A stretch of DNA of 64,000 bases from the NCBI RefSeq assembly GCF_002929225.1, contig NZ_PISM01000022.1, positions 744,001-808,000 of the forward strand, written 5' to 3'. The position numbers and the translations under genes are program-made. Shown in pieces: positions 1-8,695 of the stretch. The stretch is from Stutzerimonas kunmingensis (GTDB lineage Bacteria; Pseudomonadota; Gammaproteobacteria; Pseudomonadales; Pseudomonadaceae). Under the pieces are notes generated by a model. The model was not told the DNA's origin. It saw only the letters and a list, made by a program, of their open reading frames with translations, and did no database searches. How positions within the stretch are numbered: position 1 is the first letter of the stretch; each line of letters begins with the position of its first letter.

Positions 1-39
1 TTTTTTATCAACGAGATAAGTTGCTTGTGTGGTGCGATG

Positions 40-55
40 TGGACCATTTGGTCTG
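40..55. promoter_or_regulatory. Putative RutR operator upstream of rutR
   Basis: The core GACCA-TT-TGGTC (42-53) is a perfect inverted repeat. It matches the centre of the E. coli RutR consensus TTGACCANNTGGTCAA, with 11 of 14 defined bases agreeing over 40-55. It lies about 130 bases before the chosen rutR start, and may serve rutR itself, a divergent gene to the left of the window, or both. RutR binding here is inferred, not shown. Confidence 0.6.
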
Positions 56-183
56 AATCGGAGCACCTGGTTTGTGCGCGGCGCACGAAGATCGTGCAGC
101 AGTCGCTTGCTGCCTTCGTCGCTCGTGCGTCGCACGCTCGCCGCGCTACAGTAGCGCCTCGTTCGAACCCATCCGGTAATCCC

Positions 184-894
184 GTGACAGACCAGCCCCC
201 CGTTCCGCCCCGTAAGCGCCTTACCGCCAGCAAGACACCACGGCCAAAGGGCGCAGTCCGCGTACCGAGCGCCAGCGCCCAGGACCGCCGCCTGCGCATG
301 ATCGAAAGCAAGCGCGCCAGCATTCTTCAGGCCGCGCTGGAGCTGTTCTCCCGCTTCGGCCTGCACGGCACCAGCCTCGACCAGGTGGCGACCCAGGCAG
401 ACGTTTCCAAGACCAACCTGCTGTACTACTTCGGCAACAAGGAAGAGCTATACACCAACGTCCTGCGTCAGCTGCTGGAGGTCTGGTTGCAGCCGCTGCA
501 GGCATTCAGCGTCGAGCAGGACGCGGTCGAGGCGATCCGCGACTACCTGCGGGTCAAGCTCGAACTCTCCCGCGACCATCCCGCCGAATCGCGGCTGTTC
601 TGCATGGAGATCATGCAGGGTGCGCCATTGCTGCTGGGCGAGCTGCAGCAACCGCTGCACGACCTGGTCGAGAACAAGGTCGCGGTGATCCAGGCCTGGA
701 TCGACGCCGGCAAGCTCGCGCCCATCGCGCCGCATCACCTGATCTTCTCGCTCTGGGCGACCACACAGCACTACGCCGACTTCCGCGTGCAGGTCGAGGC
801 GGTGGCAGGCAAGACGCTGGATGATCCGGCGTTCTTCGAGGAAACGCTCAAGAGCCTGCAGTCGCTGATCCTCGATGGGGTGAGGCCGCGTTGA
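184..894 (+). CDS. rutR: RutR-family TetR-type pyrimidine-responsive regulator
   Basis: TetR-family repressor of about 236 aa. An N-terminal helix-turn-helix (roughly residues 60-82, with SKTNLLYYF) is followed by a RutR-type ligand domain containing SRLFCMEIMQGAPLL, ending in DGVRPR. This closely follows my memory of E. coli RutR (SRLFCMEMLAGAPLL, ending EGIRPR). RutR binds uracil and thymine and controls pyrimidine use. The frame stays open from 25, but the operator-like palindrome at 42-53 argues against that start, so GTG 184 was chosen; ATG 298 is possible. The N-terminal ~38 residues before MIESKRAS are basic and low-complexity. Pyrimidine-catabolic genes may lie just left of the window. 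Family assignment is firm; the start is uncertain. Confidence 0.85.
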   Translation: MTDQPPVPPRKRLTASKTPRPKGAVRVPSASAQDRRLRMIESKRASILQAALELFSRFGLHGTSLDQVATQADVSKTNLLYYFGNKEELYTNVLRQLLEVWLQPLQAFSVEQDAVEAIRDYLRVKLELSRDHPAESRLFCMEIMQGAPLLLGELQQPLHDLVENKVAVIQAWIDAGKLAPIAPHHLIFSLWATTQHYADFRVQVEAVAGKTLDDPAFFEETLKSLQSLILDGVRPR

Positions 895-896
895 GC

Positions 897-1361
897 ATGC
901 TTTCCATCAAGCCGCCACGCTCCACGCTGAGCTGGCTCGGCCTGAAACTGCTGTCGATTACTCTGATCGCGCTGAGCCTTTCCGCCTGCTTCGAGGAGGC
1001 GCCGCAAGCAAACCCGCGGGCTAAGGACGTCACCGTGTCGACCGCCACCAACTTCGCCCGCGCGCTCGTTTCCAGCGACTTCACCGAGGCTCATGCTCTT
1101 CTCTCAACGCAGGCGCAGCAGCGATATTCCGCAGCGCAACTGCAGCAGGCTTATGCCGACATGACCTCCTACGGCGATGGGCCGGGCGCAGTGGATGGCC
1201 ACGTCGAATTCATGGATGACTGGCCCGCCCGGCAATCGCAGGACATCGGTTGGGCCTACGTTTCGATTACCGGTGCAGGCTTCATCGAGGCCGTGACGGT
1301 AGTCGTCGCCGAGGAGAACGGCGCCGCAAAGATTCGCGAGATCGAATGGGGGCGTCCCTGA
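897..1361 (+). CDS. Putative lipoprotein, NTF2/DUF4019-like
   Basis: A secreted protein of about 154 aa starting two bases after the rutR stop, so probably co-transcribed with it. The N-terminus is a type II signal peptide: a hydrophobic stretch then lipobox LSAC, predicting lipid anchoring. The mature part has a helical segment (FARALVSSDFTEAHALL) and ends in beta strands, as in small NTF2/DUF4019-like domains, but I do not recognise a specific family. A TTG six bases upstream (891) would overlap rutR and is an alternative start. Function unknown; no link to pyrimidine use is visible beyond position. Confidence 0.6.
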   Translation: MLSIKPPRSTLSWLGLKLLSITLIALSLSACFEEAPQANPRAKDVTVSTATNFARALVSSDFTEAHALLSTQAQQRYSAAQLQQAYADMTSYGDGPGAVDGHVEFMDDWPARQSQDIGWAYVSITGAGFIEAVTVVVAEENGAAKIREIEWGRP

Positions 1362-1555
1362 CCTGCCCCGGTCAACGCAACCGTCTAGCGGCGAAGAACC
1401 GCTGCCTAGCGGCTGTCGTACGCTGCGTTCACCGGCTCACCCGCTGCATCACCTTGCACGAAGGGTCGCTGCTGTCTGTACTGGCTGGTCTAACCGTGCG
1501 CGGGCCGGAGCGCCTTGGGCAACCTCCGGCATCAGCGCCCTCATGGAGTGAAACG

Positions 1556-1930
1556 ATGAAACCGACATTCCAGCCTGGCCGAAATATCGCGATGAAGGTG
1601 CCTGCCCACGAATACCAGCGGACGCTCGCGTTCTACCGCGAGACGCTCGCACTGGAAGAACTCACCCCGGCGGGCGCTGAAGGTGAGCACACGCCGCGCT
1701 TCGATTTCGGCGGCAAGGTGCTCTGGCTGGACTGCGTGCCGGGCATCAGCCAGGCGGAGATATGGCTGGAGGTCGTCACGGCTGACCTGGAAGGTGCTGC
1801 CGCCCACTTTGAGGAACACGCCTGCACCCGCCGGGACGAAATCGAACCGCTGCCGGAAGGCTTCAGGGCGTTCTGGATATCGAGCCCGGCCAATATCATC
1901 CATCTGGTTTCCGAAGGCACTGCGTCCTGA
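1556..1930 (+). CDS. VOC (glyoxalase/bleomycin-resistance) superfamily protein
   Basis: A single VOC module of about 124 aa. It shows the pattern of these folds: opening strand (NIAMKVPAHEYQRTLAFYRE), a helix marking substrate approach (FYRETLAL), a central strand (VLWLDCVPG), and a C-terminal strand with a product-like NIIHLVS. The start is ATG 1556, where the VOC fold begins; the frame is open further upstream without homology. Substrate unknown. Gly-Glu metal ligands cannot be assigned with confidence, so it could be a non-enzymatic binding member. Confidence 0.7.
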   Translation: MKPTFQPGRNIAMKVPAHEYQRTLAFYRETLALEELTPAGAEGEHTPRFDFGGKVLWLDCVPGISQAEIWLEVVTADLEGAAAHFEEHACTRRDEIEPLPEGFRAFWISSPANIIHLVSEGTAS

Positions 1931-1942
1931 CATACAGGCGGC

Positions 1943-2395
1943 ATGATGACGAACGCTGCCTGTGATTCCGGGACTATGACGTGCATCCGCTTTTCGGAAA
2001 TCGAACGGTACGTGCCTGCTCTGCCGGGACTCTATGAGATATACAAGGACGACGGCGCGGCGTTGAAGGTTGGAATCGGCGTCAACCTGCGCAAGCGGCT
2101 GATTCAGCACCGGAAGTCTCGCCAGAGCAGACTGATCCTCAGGGCTGGCGGTGACTGGAACAACCCTGCCGATGTCAGGAGCGCCCAGTCGATACTGGCT
2201 AAACATCTGTACTTTGCCGGCAGCATCGACGGATACGACCTCCGAGCGGAAGCGGGTCGGCAGACGTTTCTCGAGGAGCGTTGCTACATCCGCTTCCGTA
2301 TTACTTCGAGCCGTGAGGAGGCGCGTTCGCTGGAACGTGTGCTGGAGACCGGCGGAGCCTTTCCTTTTCAGGGACGGGTGAATCCTGAGCGTTGA
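1943..2395 (+). CDS. GIY-YIG-like domain protein
   Basis: About 150 aa. Near the N-terminus GLYEIYKDDGAALKVGIG followed by NLRKRLIQHR resembles the GIY-YIG nuclease start (GIY...YVG...LRKRLxxH), with the second element altered to KVGIG. The rest is basic and has no catalytic Glu that I can place with certainty. It starts 13 bases after the VOC gene; ATG 1943, 1946 and 1976 are all possible, the last leaving the domain intact. It may be a DNA-structure nuclease relative or a non-catalytic descendant. Orientation and codon use fit a real gene. Confidence 0.55.
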   Translation: MMTNAACDSGTMTCIRFSEIERYVPALPGLYEIYKDDGAALKVGIGVNLRKRLIQHRKSRQSRLILRAGGDWNNPADVRSAQSILAKHLYFAGSIDGYDLRAEAGRQTFLEERCYIRFRITSSREEARSLERVLETGGAFPFQGRVNPER

Positions 2396-2429
2396 GCTCC
2401 GCCGGGTGGTGCCAGCAGTCGCCGCGCCT

Positions 2430-3611
2430 TCAAACCGCCTGCCTTTGCCGGTAGCCCTGCGCAACCTGCGCCAGCACCACCAGCGTCACGATGGGCAGCA
2501 GCCCGATGTTCACCGCCGCCCAGCCAGCCTGAGCGATCAACGCGCCAGAGGCGAAGGACATCACCGCGGCGACGCTGCCGTTGCTCAGTTCCATCAGGCC
2601 CTGTGCCCGGGCGCGCTCGCTTGCGGCATGGCCCTGGCCCAGCTGGGTGGTGCCGGCGACCAGCATCAGGTTCCAGCCGATGCCTAGCAGGCAGCTGCTG
2701 AGCAGGAAATGCCAGTGGCTGACGCCGAGCAGCGCGACCACCGCGCTGGCGATCAGCAATCCTCCACCCACACAGGCAACCAGCCGGCAGCCGAAGCGGT
2801 CCACCAGCGGCCCGGCGACGAATGCCGGGAGGAACATGCCGAGCATGTGCCACTGGATGACCTGACCGCTGGCCTGCAGATCCAGACCTTCGCCATGCAT
2901 CGCCAGGGGCGTGGCGTTCATCACCAGGATCATCAGGCCGTGGCCGGCGGCGGTGGTCAGCACCGCGGCGCGAATGGTCGGCCGCGCCAGCAGTGTCTGC
3001 CAACTGACTGCTGGCAGGGCGGCCTGAACGCCGGGCGTTCCGCTGCTTGCCGGCAATCCAGCAAGCACCAGCACGCCCAGCGCCGCGAAGCTGGCGATCA
3101 ACAGATAGGTGCCGGCGAATGGAACGCTGGCGAGATCACGCGCCATGTGACCGAGCGTGGGCGCGATCAGCGCGGCCAGCACGCCACCGCCGATCACGCA
3201 GGCGGTGGCGCGCCCTTTGAAGGCTTCGCTCACCGCTTCCAGCGCGGCGAAGCGGTAGTACATCGCCGAGGCCTGGTAGGCGCCGATGGGCAGAGCGCCG
3301 AGACAGAGCAGGGTGAAGCTGTCGAGCCAGAGCGACAGCGCGCTGATCAGTCCGCCCAACACGCCGGCCAACGCACCGATGAGAAAGCCGGCGCGCCGGC
3401 CGCGGCGCTGCATCAGCCCCGCCAGTGGTTGCAAGGCGAGCAGGCCGCCGAGCATCAGCAGGGCCAGCGGCAGGGTGGCGAGGCCCGCCGCTGGCGCCAG
3501 GCGCAGCCCGACGATGGAGGTGAAGATGATCCCGGTCATCGAGCAGGACCAGAACAGCGCCTGCGCGATGAACAGGCGCAGGACCTGAGGGTTGCTGAAC
3601 AATAGGTGCAT
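2430..3611 (-). CDS. MFS transporter
   Basis: About 393 aa with twelve predicted membrane segments in two halves. The basic loop MQRRGRRAG between segments 2 and 3 is the usual position of MFS motif A, and PLVDRFGCRLVA repeats that signature in the second half. It lacks a clear subfamily motif, so drug, sugar-acid or amino-acid export cannot be separated. It sits in the same orientation as the GlxA-type regulator upstream, about 90 bases from it, which suggests the regulator may control it. Confidence 0.8.
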   Translation of the reverse strand: MHLLFSNPQVLRLFIAQALFWSCSMTGIIFTSIVGLRLAPAAGLATLPLALLMLGGLLALQPLAGLMQRRGRRAGFLIGALAGVLGGLISALSLWLDSFTLLCLGALPIGAYQASAMYYRFAALEAVSEAFKGRATACVIGGGVLAALIAPTLGHMARDLASVPFAGTYLLIASFAALGVLVLAGLPASSGTPGVQAALPAVSWQTLLARPTIRAAVLTTAAGHGLMILVMNATPLAMHGEGLDLQASGQVIQWHMLGMFLPAFVAGPLVDRFGCRLVACVGGGLLIASAVVALLGVSHWHFLLSSCLLGIGWNLMLVAGTTQLGQGHAASERARAQGLMELSNGSVAAVMSFASGALIAQAGWAAVNIGLLPIVTLVVLAQVAQGYRQRQAV

Positions 3612-3703
3612 GGCGAGGCCCCTTGAGGGTGATGAGCGGGCACAGCGCTGCCTGGCGATACGCCGGGCAAGCTGTGAACGATGAGTGAGGTTCTGACGAA
3701 GCG

Positions 3704-4693
3704 TCAGCCGAAGCGCTGGTAGAAATCCCGCGGGCTGACCGACAGGTGCTTCTGAAAGCTGCGCCTGAGGTTTTCCGGATGGCCGAAACCGGTCAGCCGC
3801 GCCACCGTGGCGATCGAGGCCTGGGCGTCGAGCAGCAGGTTACGTGCGGCTTCCAGGCGCACCCGTTCGATGTATTGGCCCGGCCCCATGCCGGTTTCCT
3901 GGCTGAACAGGCGGCACAGGGTGCGCGGTGTCATATGCGCCTGGTCGGCCAGCGCCTCGATGGACAGGTCATCGCCCAGGTGCCCGGGAATCCATTCCAG
4001 CAGCGCGGCAAGACGCGCCACGCTGCCACTTGGCGCCGCCGGCATCGGGCTGAACTGGGTCTGCCCACCCGGCCGGCGCAGAAACATCACCAGCCGCTGA
4101 GCAACCGAAAGCGCCAACGCGCGGCCGAGATCGGCCTCGACCAACGCCAGCGCCAGGTCGATGCCCGCCGTGACGCCCGCTGAGCTGAACAGATGCGCCG
4201 CCTGCGGATCGGTCGGGTCGTAGGTGTGCAACCGGTCACCCTGCACCTCGATGGTCGGGTACGTGCCCAGCGCAGCGAGGTCCGTCCAGTGCGTGGTCGC
4301 CTTGCGTCCATCGAACAGCCCGGCCTCGGCCAGGATCAGCGCGCCGGAACAGACCGAGCCCAGGCGCCGCACCCTGGGTTCGGCGGCCCGCAGCCAGTCG
4401 AGCAGCGGTTGGTCGTGCTTCTGCGCATCCACGCCGACACCGCCCGGAACCAGCAAGGTATCCAGCGTGGCCGGATCGCACACGGCCCAGCTCGCATCCG
4501 CCACCAGCTTCAGCCCCGCCGAGGTGGCGACCGGGCCGACGCTGGCAGCGAGCAGCATCAGCTCGTAATGTCTCGGCAGGCCCTGACGCTGCCGCTCGAC
4601 ATTGGCCGAGGCGAACACCTGCATCGGGCCGGTGACATCGAGGCTCATCACATCCGGGTAGATCAGGCAGGCGACGGTACGGGTGGCGTCCAT
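3704..4693 (-). CDS. GlxA family transcriptional regulator (DJ-1/PfpI plus AraC)
   Basis: About 329 aa. Residues ~8-180 form a DJ-1/PfpI-like amidotransferase fold, with the nucleophile-elbow sequence GSVCSGALILAEAG. Residues ~225-329 are an AraC-type DNA-binding domain with two helix-turn-helices (SIEALADQAHMTPRTLCRLF and ATVARLTGFGHPENLRRSF). Members of this family often respond to quaternary amines or amino-acid derivatives, but no effector can be read here. It is followed by an MFS transporter on the same strand, the likely target, and is divergent from the Old Yellow Enzyme gene. Confidence 0.85.
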   Translation of the reverse strand: MDATRTVACLIYPDVMSLDVTGPMQVFASANVERQRQGLPRHYELMLLAASVGPVATSAGLKLVADASWAVCDPATLDTLLVPGGVGVDAQKHDQPLLDWLRAAEPRVRRLGSVCSGALILAEAGLFDGRKATTHWTDLAALGTYPTIEVQGDRLHTYDPTDPQAAHLFSSAGVTAGIDLALALVEADLGRALALSVAQRLVMFLRRPGGQTQFSPMPAAPSGSVARLAALLEWIPGHLGDDLSIEALADQAHMTPRTLCRLFSQETGMGPGQYIERVRLEAARNLLLDAQASIATVARLTGFGHPENLRRSFQKHLSVSPRDFYQRFG

Positions 4694-4925
4694 GGTGCAG
4701 CTCTCAGGGTGGATGCCTGCAGTCTGCTGCCGAGGCGCCGCTGTCGAAATGACAAGGTTCCCACGGATCTTGCCAATGCATATATTCCTGACTCAATGAA
4801 ATCTAGATGTTGGCATTTATCGATATGGGGTCGACGATCGGTTTCTTGTCGCAGTTGCGGTATACCCGACTGCACAGCCCTCACGGGGCGGTACTCACAT
4901 TCGGTGAGGCAGCCTCCATCATTTA

Positions 4926-4957
4926 ATATCTAGAATTCACGATATCTAAATCTTACG
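4926..4957. promoter_or_regulatory. AT-rich leader with repeated ATATCTA, possible ArsR site before the OYE gene
   Basis: Just before the Old Yellow Enzyme start the DNA turns AT-rich. ATATCTA occurs twice in direct orientation, and ATCTTACG (4950-4957) sits 2 bases before the ATG. The reverse complement, CGTAAGAT, recurs at 6138-6145 in front of the downstream arsR-type gene. No Shine-Dalgarno sequence is visible, so the mRNA may be leaderless. A shared regulator site is inferred. Confidence 0.35.
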
Positions 4958-4959
4958 TT

Positions 4960-6084
4960 ATGAATCATAAAGCACTTTTTACTCCCGGCTCCCTTGGCTC
5001 CTTCACGCTACGTAACCGTATCGTGCTGCCACCACTGACACGCTCGCGCAGTTCGCAGCCGGGCAATATTCCGAACGCCGTAATGGCGACCTACTACCAG
5101 CAACGAGCCAGTGCAGGCTTCATGGTGACGGAAGGCATCCAGATCGAGCCGAGAGGGCAGGGATATGCCTGGACGCCCGGGATTCACAGCCCGGAACAGG
5201 TCGAAGGCTGGAAGGCCGTTACCCAGGCGGTGCATGACGAGGGCGGCGTGATTTTCGCCCAGCTCTGGCATGTCGGCCGTGTCTCGCACACCTCGCTGCA
5301 ACCCGGCGGTGCGCAACCTGTTGCGCCGTCCGCCATTGCGGCGACCAACGTCAAAGTCTTTATCGAAACGGGACCGGGCGAGGGCGCGCTGGTCGAGCCC
5401 TCGATGCCGCGGGCGCTGTCCAATGCCGAAGTCAAAGAGCTGGTACAGCTCTATGCCGAGGCCGCACGCAACGCGATTGAAGCAGGCTTCGATGGCGTCG
5501 AGATTCACTGCGCCAACGGCTACCTGGTCAACCAGTTCATTTCCGCCCACACCAATCGCAGGACTGACGAATACGGCGGTTCGCTGCAGAACCGACTGCG
5601 TTTTCTGCGCGAAGCGGTCCAGGCGATAGCCGACGCCATAGGTGCCGAGCGCGTGGGGGTTCGCTTTGCGCCGCTGTTCGCCAGTACGGATGAGGAGCGC
5701 GTCTACCTTGGCCTGGTGGAGCAAGACCCGCATGAGACCTACATCGAAGCGGTGAAGATTCTGCAAACCATCGGCGTCGCGTACGTATCACTGGCCGAGG
5801 CCGATTGGGACACCGCGCCCGAACTGCCCAGCAGTTTCAGAGAGGCGGTTCGTGCGGCGTTCAACGGCGCGATCATCTACGCAGGCAAGTACACCCCGGA
5901 GCGCGCCACCGCGGCGATCGAAGCCGGTTGGGCGGATCTGATCGCCTTCGGCCGTCCGTTCATTGCCAACCCGGACCTGCCGGCGCGCATTGCCCGTGGC
6001 TGGCCTATGAACCCGCTGGATGCCAGCAGCATGTACGGCGGCACCGAAAAGGGTTACATCGACTACCCGGTGTACGCGCACTGA
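4960..6084 (+). CDS. Old Yellow Enzyme-type alkene reductase
   Basis: FMN-dependent ene-reductase of about 374 aa (normal length), reducing electron-poor C=C bonds and nitro compounds with NAD(P)H. It begins LFTPGSLGSFTLRNRIVLPP, the conserved first strand of the family. It carries EIHCANGYLVNQF with the substrate-binding His/Asn pair, RTDEYGGS, and the C-terminal phosphate-binding FGRPFIANPDLP. The start is fixed by this N-terminal match, though no ribosome-binding site precedes it. The arsR-type gene 88 bases downstream likely regulates it. NemA/XenB-like, but the exact substrate is unknown. Confidence 0.9.
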   Translation: MNHKALFTPGSLGSFTLRNRIVLPPLTRSRSSQPGNIPNAVMATYYQQRASAGFMVTEGIQIEPRGQGYAWTPGIHSPEQVEGWKAVTQAVHDEGGVIFAQLWHVGRVSHTSLQPGGAQPVAPSAIAATNVKVFIETGPGEGALVEPSMPRALSNAEVKELVQLYAEAARNAIEAGFDGVEIHCANGYLVNQFISAHTNRRTDEYGGSLQNRLRFLREAVQAIADAIGAERVGVRFAPLFASTDEERVYLGLVEQDPHETYIEAVKILQTIGVAYVSLAEADWDTAPELPSSFREAVRAAFNGAIIYAGKYTPERATAAIEAGWADLIAFGRPFIANPDLPARIARGWPMNPLDASSMYGGTEKGYIDYPVYAH

Positions 6085-6172
6085 GTCGGCGTGCGTGCAC
6101 GGCCGTGGCGTGCACGCAGCCAGCACCGACAAAGTATCGTAAGATCGCGAAAACCCATTACCTGGCGCGGAT

Positions 6173-6478
6173 ATGAGCATAGACATCAATGAAGCGCTGA
6201 AGGCCCTGGATAACCCCACACGCCTGGCCATTCTTACCCTGCTGAAGGACCCGAAGACCAACTTCCCCGAGCAGGAAGCCGATCCCGAACAGCTGGGTGT
6301 CTGCGTCAGCATCATCCAGGAGCGTGTGGGGTTGTCGCAGTCCACCGTTTCGAATTACCTGGCGGCGCTCCAGCGCGCGCAGTTGGTGACGTCGCAGCGT
6401 ATCGGTCCCTGGACCTACTACAAGCGAAACGAAGAGAAGATCGCTCAGCTGCTCGAGGCACTCAGCAAAGCCATCTGA
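6173..6478 (+). CDS. ArsR-family winged-helix regulator
   Basis: Small regulator of about 101 aa with a winged helix: NPTRLAILTLL, then SQSTVSNYLAALQRAQLV as recognition helix, and RIGPWTYYKRNE as wing. The classic ArsR metal motif ELCVCDL is absent. A single Cys in LGVCVSII could sense thiol-reactive compounds. It follows the alkene reductase on the same strand, and the shared CGTAAGAT element (6138-6145 and inverted at 4950-4957) suggests it represses that gene and itself. Effector unknown. Confidence 0.8.
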   Translation: MSIDINEALKALDNPTRLAILTLLKDPKTNFPEQEADPEQLGVCVSIIQERVGLSQSTVSNYLAALQRAQLVTSQRIGPWTYYKRNEEKIAQLLEALSKAI

Positions 6479-6571
6479 GCAGGCTGTGAACTGCGTGTCG
6501 CTGGCGTCAGCAGCATGTGAGCCGATCGTTTTTTCTGCCGGACGTGACGGGTCGCTCGCAATGGGGCGCAG

Positions 6572-7369
6572 TTATCGACTGACCTTGCTCGCCCGATATC
6601 GCCCCGGCGTCATGCCGACCACCGTCTTGAAGTCATGAATGAAGTGCGCCTGATCGCTGTATCCGCAGGCCAGGGCGGTGTCCAGTAACGGCTGGCCGGC
6701 GCGCAGCTGGTTGCGCACCAGCGCCACGCGCTGGATGCGGCTGAACTGCTTGGGTGTCATTCCTACATGATGGCGGAACAGGCGCTCCAGTTGGCGCTGG
6801 CCGAGCGGTACGGACTGGAGGAGGTCGGCCAGGCGTGCACGGCCCTCGGTCGCGGTGATCTCCGACAGTAGCTGTTGCACTGGGAAGCGTCGCTCCTGAG
6901 TCGCCTGCAGACGTTTCATCAATTCCTGCTCTACCAGCAGCTGCTGCGCCTCGCGGCTCAGCTCGGCCAGTTGGTCGACCATTCCGGCAAACCCCAGTCG
7001 CTGCCAGTCGGAGCTATGAAAGCCCGCCAGCTCATCCAGGCTGATGCCAAAGAACGCCGCGCCCATCCCAGGGCGAAAGCGCACGCCCATCAGTCTCACC
7101 TGCCCAGCCAGTTGCAATCGCGAACTGGCAAGCTGCGGCCCGGCGATCAATGCACGCGGCTTGTGCAGATGACCATCGAAGGCCAGCGGGTCGGCGAAAT
7201 TGAAGATGACCCCACAGGCGCCGTCCGGATGCAGCATCTGCTCGTCGTACACCGTGGCGGCGTCACCCTCCAGCCACCAGAAGCGCTGCACGTAGGCAGC
7301 CAGTGCTGGCGCAGGCGGGCGAGTCAGGAAGCCATTGATTTGTGGCAGTCGTTCGTGCAGGACGGACAT
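6572..7369 (-). CDS. AraC family transcriptional regulator
   Basis: About 265 aa. The N-terminal part resembles the DUF6597 sensor domain (PPAPALAAYVQRFWWLEG). The C-terminal ~90 residues form the AraC DNA-binding domain (GQRQLERLFRHHVGMTPKQF and ALACGYSDQAHFIHDFKTVV). It starts 94 bases from, and divergent to, the AhpD-like gene at 7464, which is its likely target. Effector unknown. Confidence 0.85.
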   Translation of the reverse strand: MSVLHERLPQINGFLTRPPAPALAAYVQRFWWLEGDAATVYDEQMLHPDGACGVIFNFADPLAFDGHLHKPRALIAGPQLASSRLQLAGQVRLMGVRFRPGMGAAFFGISLDELAGFHSSDWQRLGFAGMVDQLAELSREAQQLLVEQELMKRLQATQERRFPVQQLLSEITATEGRARLADLLQSVPLGQRQLERLFRHHVGMTPKQFSRIQRVALVRNQLRAGQPLLDTALACGYSDQAHFIHDFKTVVGMTPGRYRASKVSR

Positions 7370-7463
7370 GGAAGGCGGCGTTCGAAGATGTCGAAAATCT
7401 ACAATAGCTCAGCTCGGCGGCTGCGTAGCCTTGGCTGCACATTCAAACCGAGGAGTGACCACC

Positions 7464-7922
7464 ATGCGCATGAACTACCAGGCCGCCGCCCCCGATGTGA
7501 TGACCGCCATGATCGGGCTGGAAACCTACCTGGCGCGGCAGAGTCGCCGCGAGGACGGCGTCGACAAACCGCTGATGGAGCTGGTCAAGATCCGCGTCTC
7601 GCAGATCAACGGGTGCGCCTACTGCCTTGACATGCACACCAAGGACGCCCGCGCCCTCGGCGAAACCGAGCAGCGCATCTATGCCCTGAGCGCCTGGCGC
7701 GAAACCCCGTTCTTTACCGACCGCGAACGCGCCGCGCTGGCCTGGGCCGAGGCCAACACCCTGTTGCCCCAGGGCGTTTCGCAACAGCTGTTCGAGGAGG
7801 TGCGTGAGTATTTTTCCGAAGCCCAGCTCGCCAACCTGACCCTGGCCATCGCCACCATCAACGCCTGGAACCGCTTTGGCGTGTCCTTCGCGCCGGTGCC
7901 AGGCAGCTACCAGCCGGGATAG
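7464..7922 (+). CDS. Carboxymuconolactone decarboxylase/AhpD family protein
   Basis: About 152 aa. The AhpD-type redox and proton-relay motif is clear: QINGCAYCLDMHTKDARALG, with two Cys separated by two residues and a following His. Such proteins act as alkyl-hydroperoxide reducing partners or decarboxylases. ATG 7464 has AGGAG six bases upstream; the frame is open earlier but overlaps the divergent regulator. The AraC gene next to it probably controls it. Confidence 0.85.
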   Translation: MRMNYQAAAPDVMTAMIGLETYLARQSRREDGVDKPLMELVKIRVSQINGCAYCLDMHTKDARALGETEQRIYALSAWRETPFFTDRERAALAWAEANTLLPQGVSQQLFEEVREYFSEAQLANLTLAIATINAWNRFGVSFAPVPGSYQPG

Positions 7923-7961
7923 GGCGGATGCCTGCCGCCACTCGGCCGGAAGGTCGGGCGG

Positions 7962-8435
7962 TCAGGGCTTGATCTGCTGGTTGCCCATGGCGCAGAAGCT
8001 CTGTGCCTGCCGGGCAGCCGGCAGCGCGCGCAGCCGGCTCATGCATTGGGCCTGGCTTGGCGTCCGTTCCACGCTGAGCATCGCGTTCTCGTCGACAGCG
8101 ATCAGGTAGGGCTGGTTGTAGCGCGGGCCATCGTGCCAGCTGCTGAACTGCAGATCGCTGAAGGCGCAGCGATAATGCATGTGGCCGGCGAAGCCCTTGA
8201 AAAGATCGTTCCGGAAGATGTGATGGTATTTCTGCCAGTCACGGGCGCGCTGGCCCTCGCGTACCGCTTCGCGGCAACCCTCCAGTTCGGTGATATCCGG
8301 CTCATGTAGAAACGCGCTCTGCGCCAGGCTGGTGCCGTCCAGCTGTACCGTGGCGACCAGATAGACCCGCTGTTCGGCCGCCTGTGCCGTGAGCGCCATC
8401 AGCAAACCCAGCGTCAACATCCCTGTTCTGATCAA
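7962..8435 (-). CDS. Secreted protein of unknown function
   Basis: About 157 aa with a signal peptide (MLTLGLLMALTAQAA, cleaved near AQA-AEQ). The mature protein contains four Cys spread so that two disulfides are possible (EGCREA, YRCAFS, AQCMSR, SFCAMG). I do not recognise a family. TTG 8435 has an AGGAG nine bases upstream and is preferred, but ATG 8420 is equally compatible with the signal peptide. Confidence 0.6.
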   Translation of the reverse strand: MIRTGMLTLGLLMALTAQAAEQRVYLVATVQLDGTSLAQSAFLHEPDITELEGCREAVREGQRARDWQKYHHIFRNDLFKGFAGHMHYRCAFSDLQFSSWHDGPRYNQPYLIAVDENAMLSVERTPSQAQCMSRLRALPAARQAQSFCAMGNQQIKP

Positions 8436-8695
8436 TCTGCAATGCTCCTGAAGGGCCGTTTCGTCGAGGACCGCACCCTAGCCGAGGAGCGCGTCGGGAA
8501 ACAAGCGTGCGAGTTGCCGGAAAAGGGCGCCGATCGAGGGGATGAACTCCATTGTCGGCTGCTGTCGAAATCAGTGTGTCCAGCGCGTTCGTTCATACGG
8601 GGAAATGAAATGTTGCAAGCCCATCGCGGCATCCGGCTAACGCTCGGCGGCTTTGCTGTAAATTGGCCTGCCATTGGCAATGAAACCTCCCGTAC

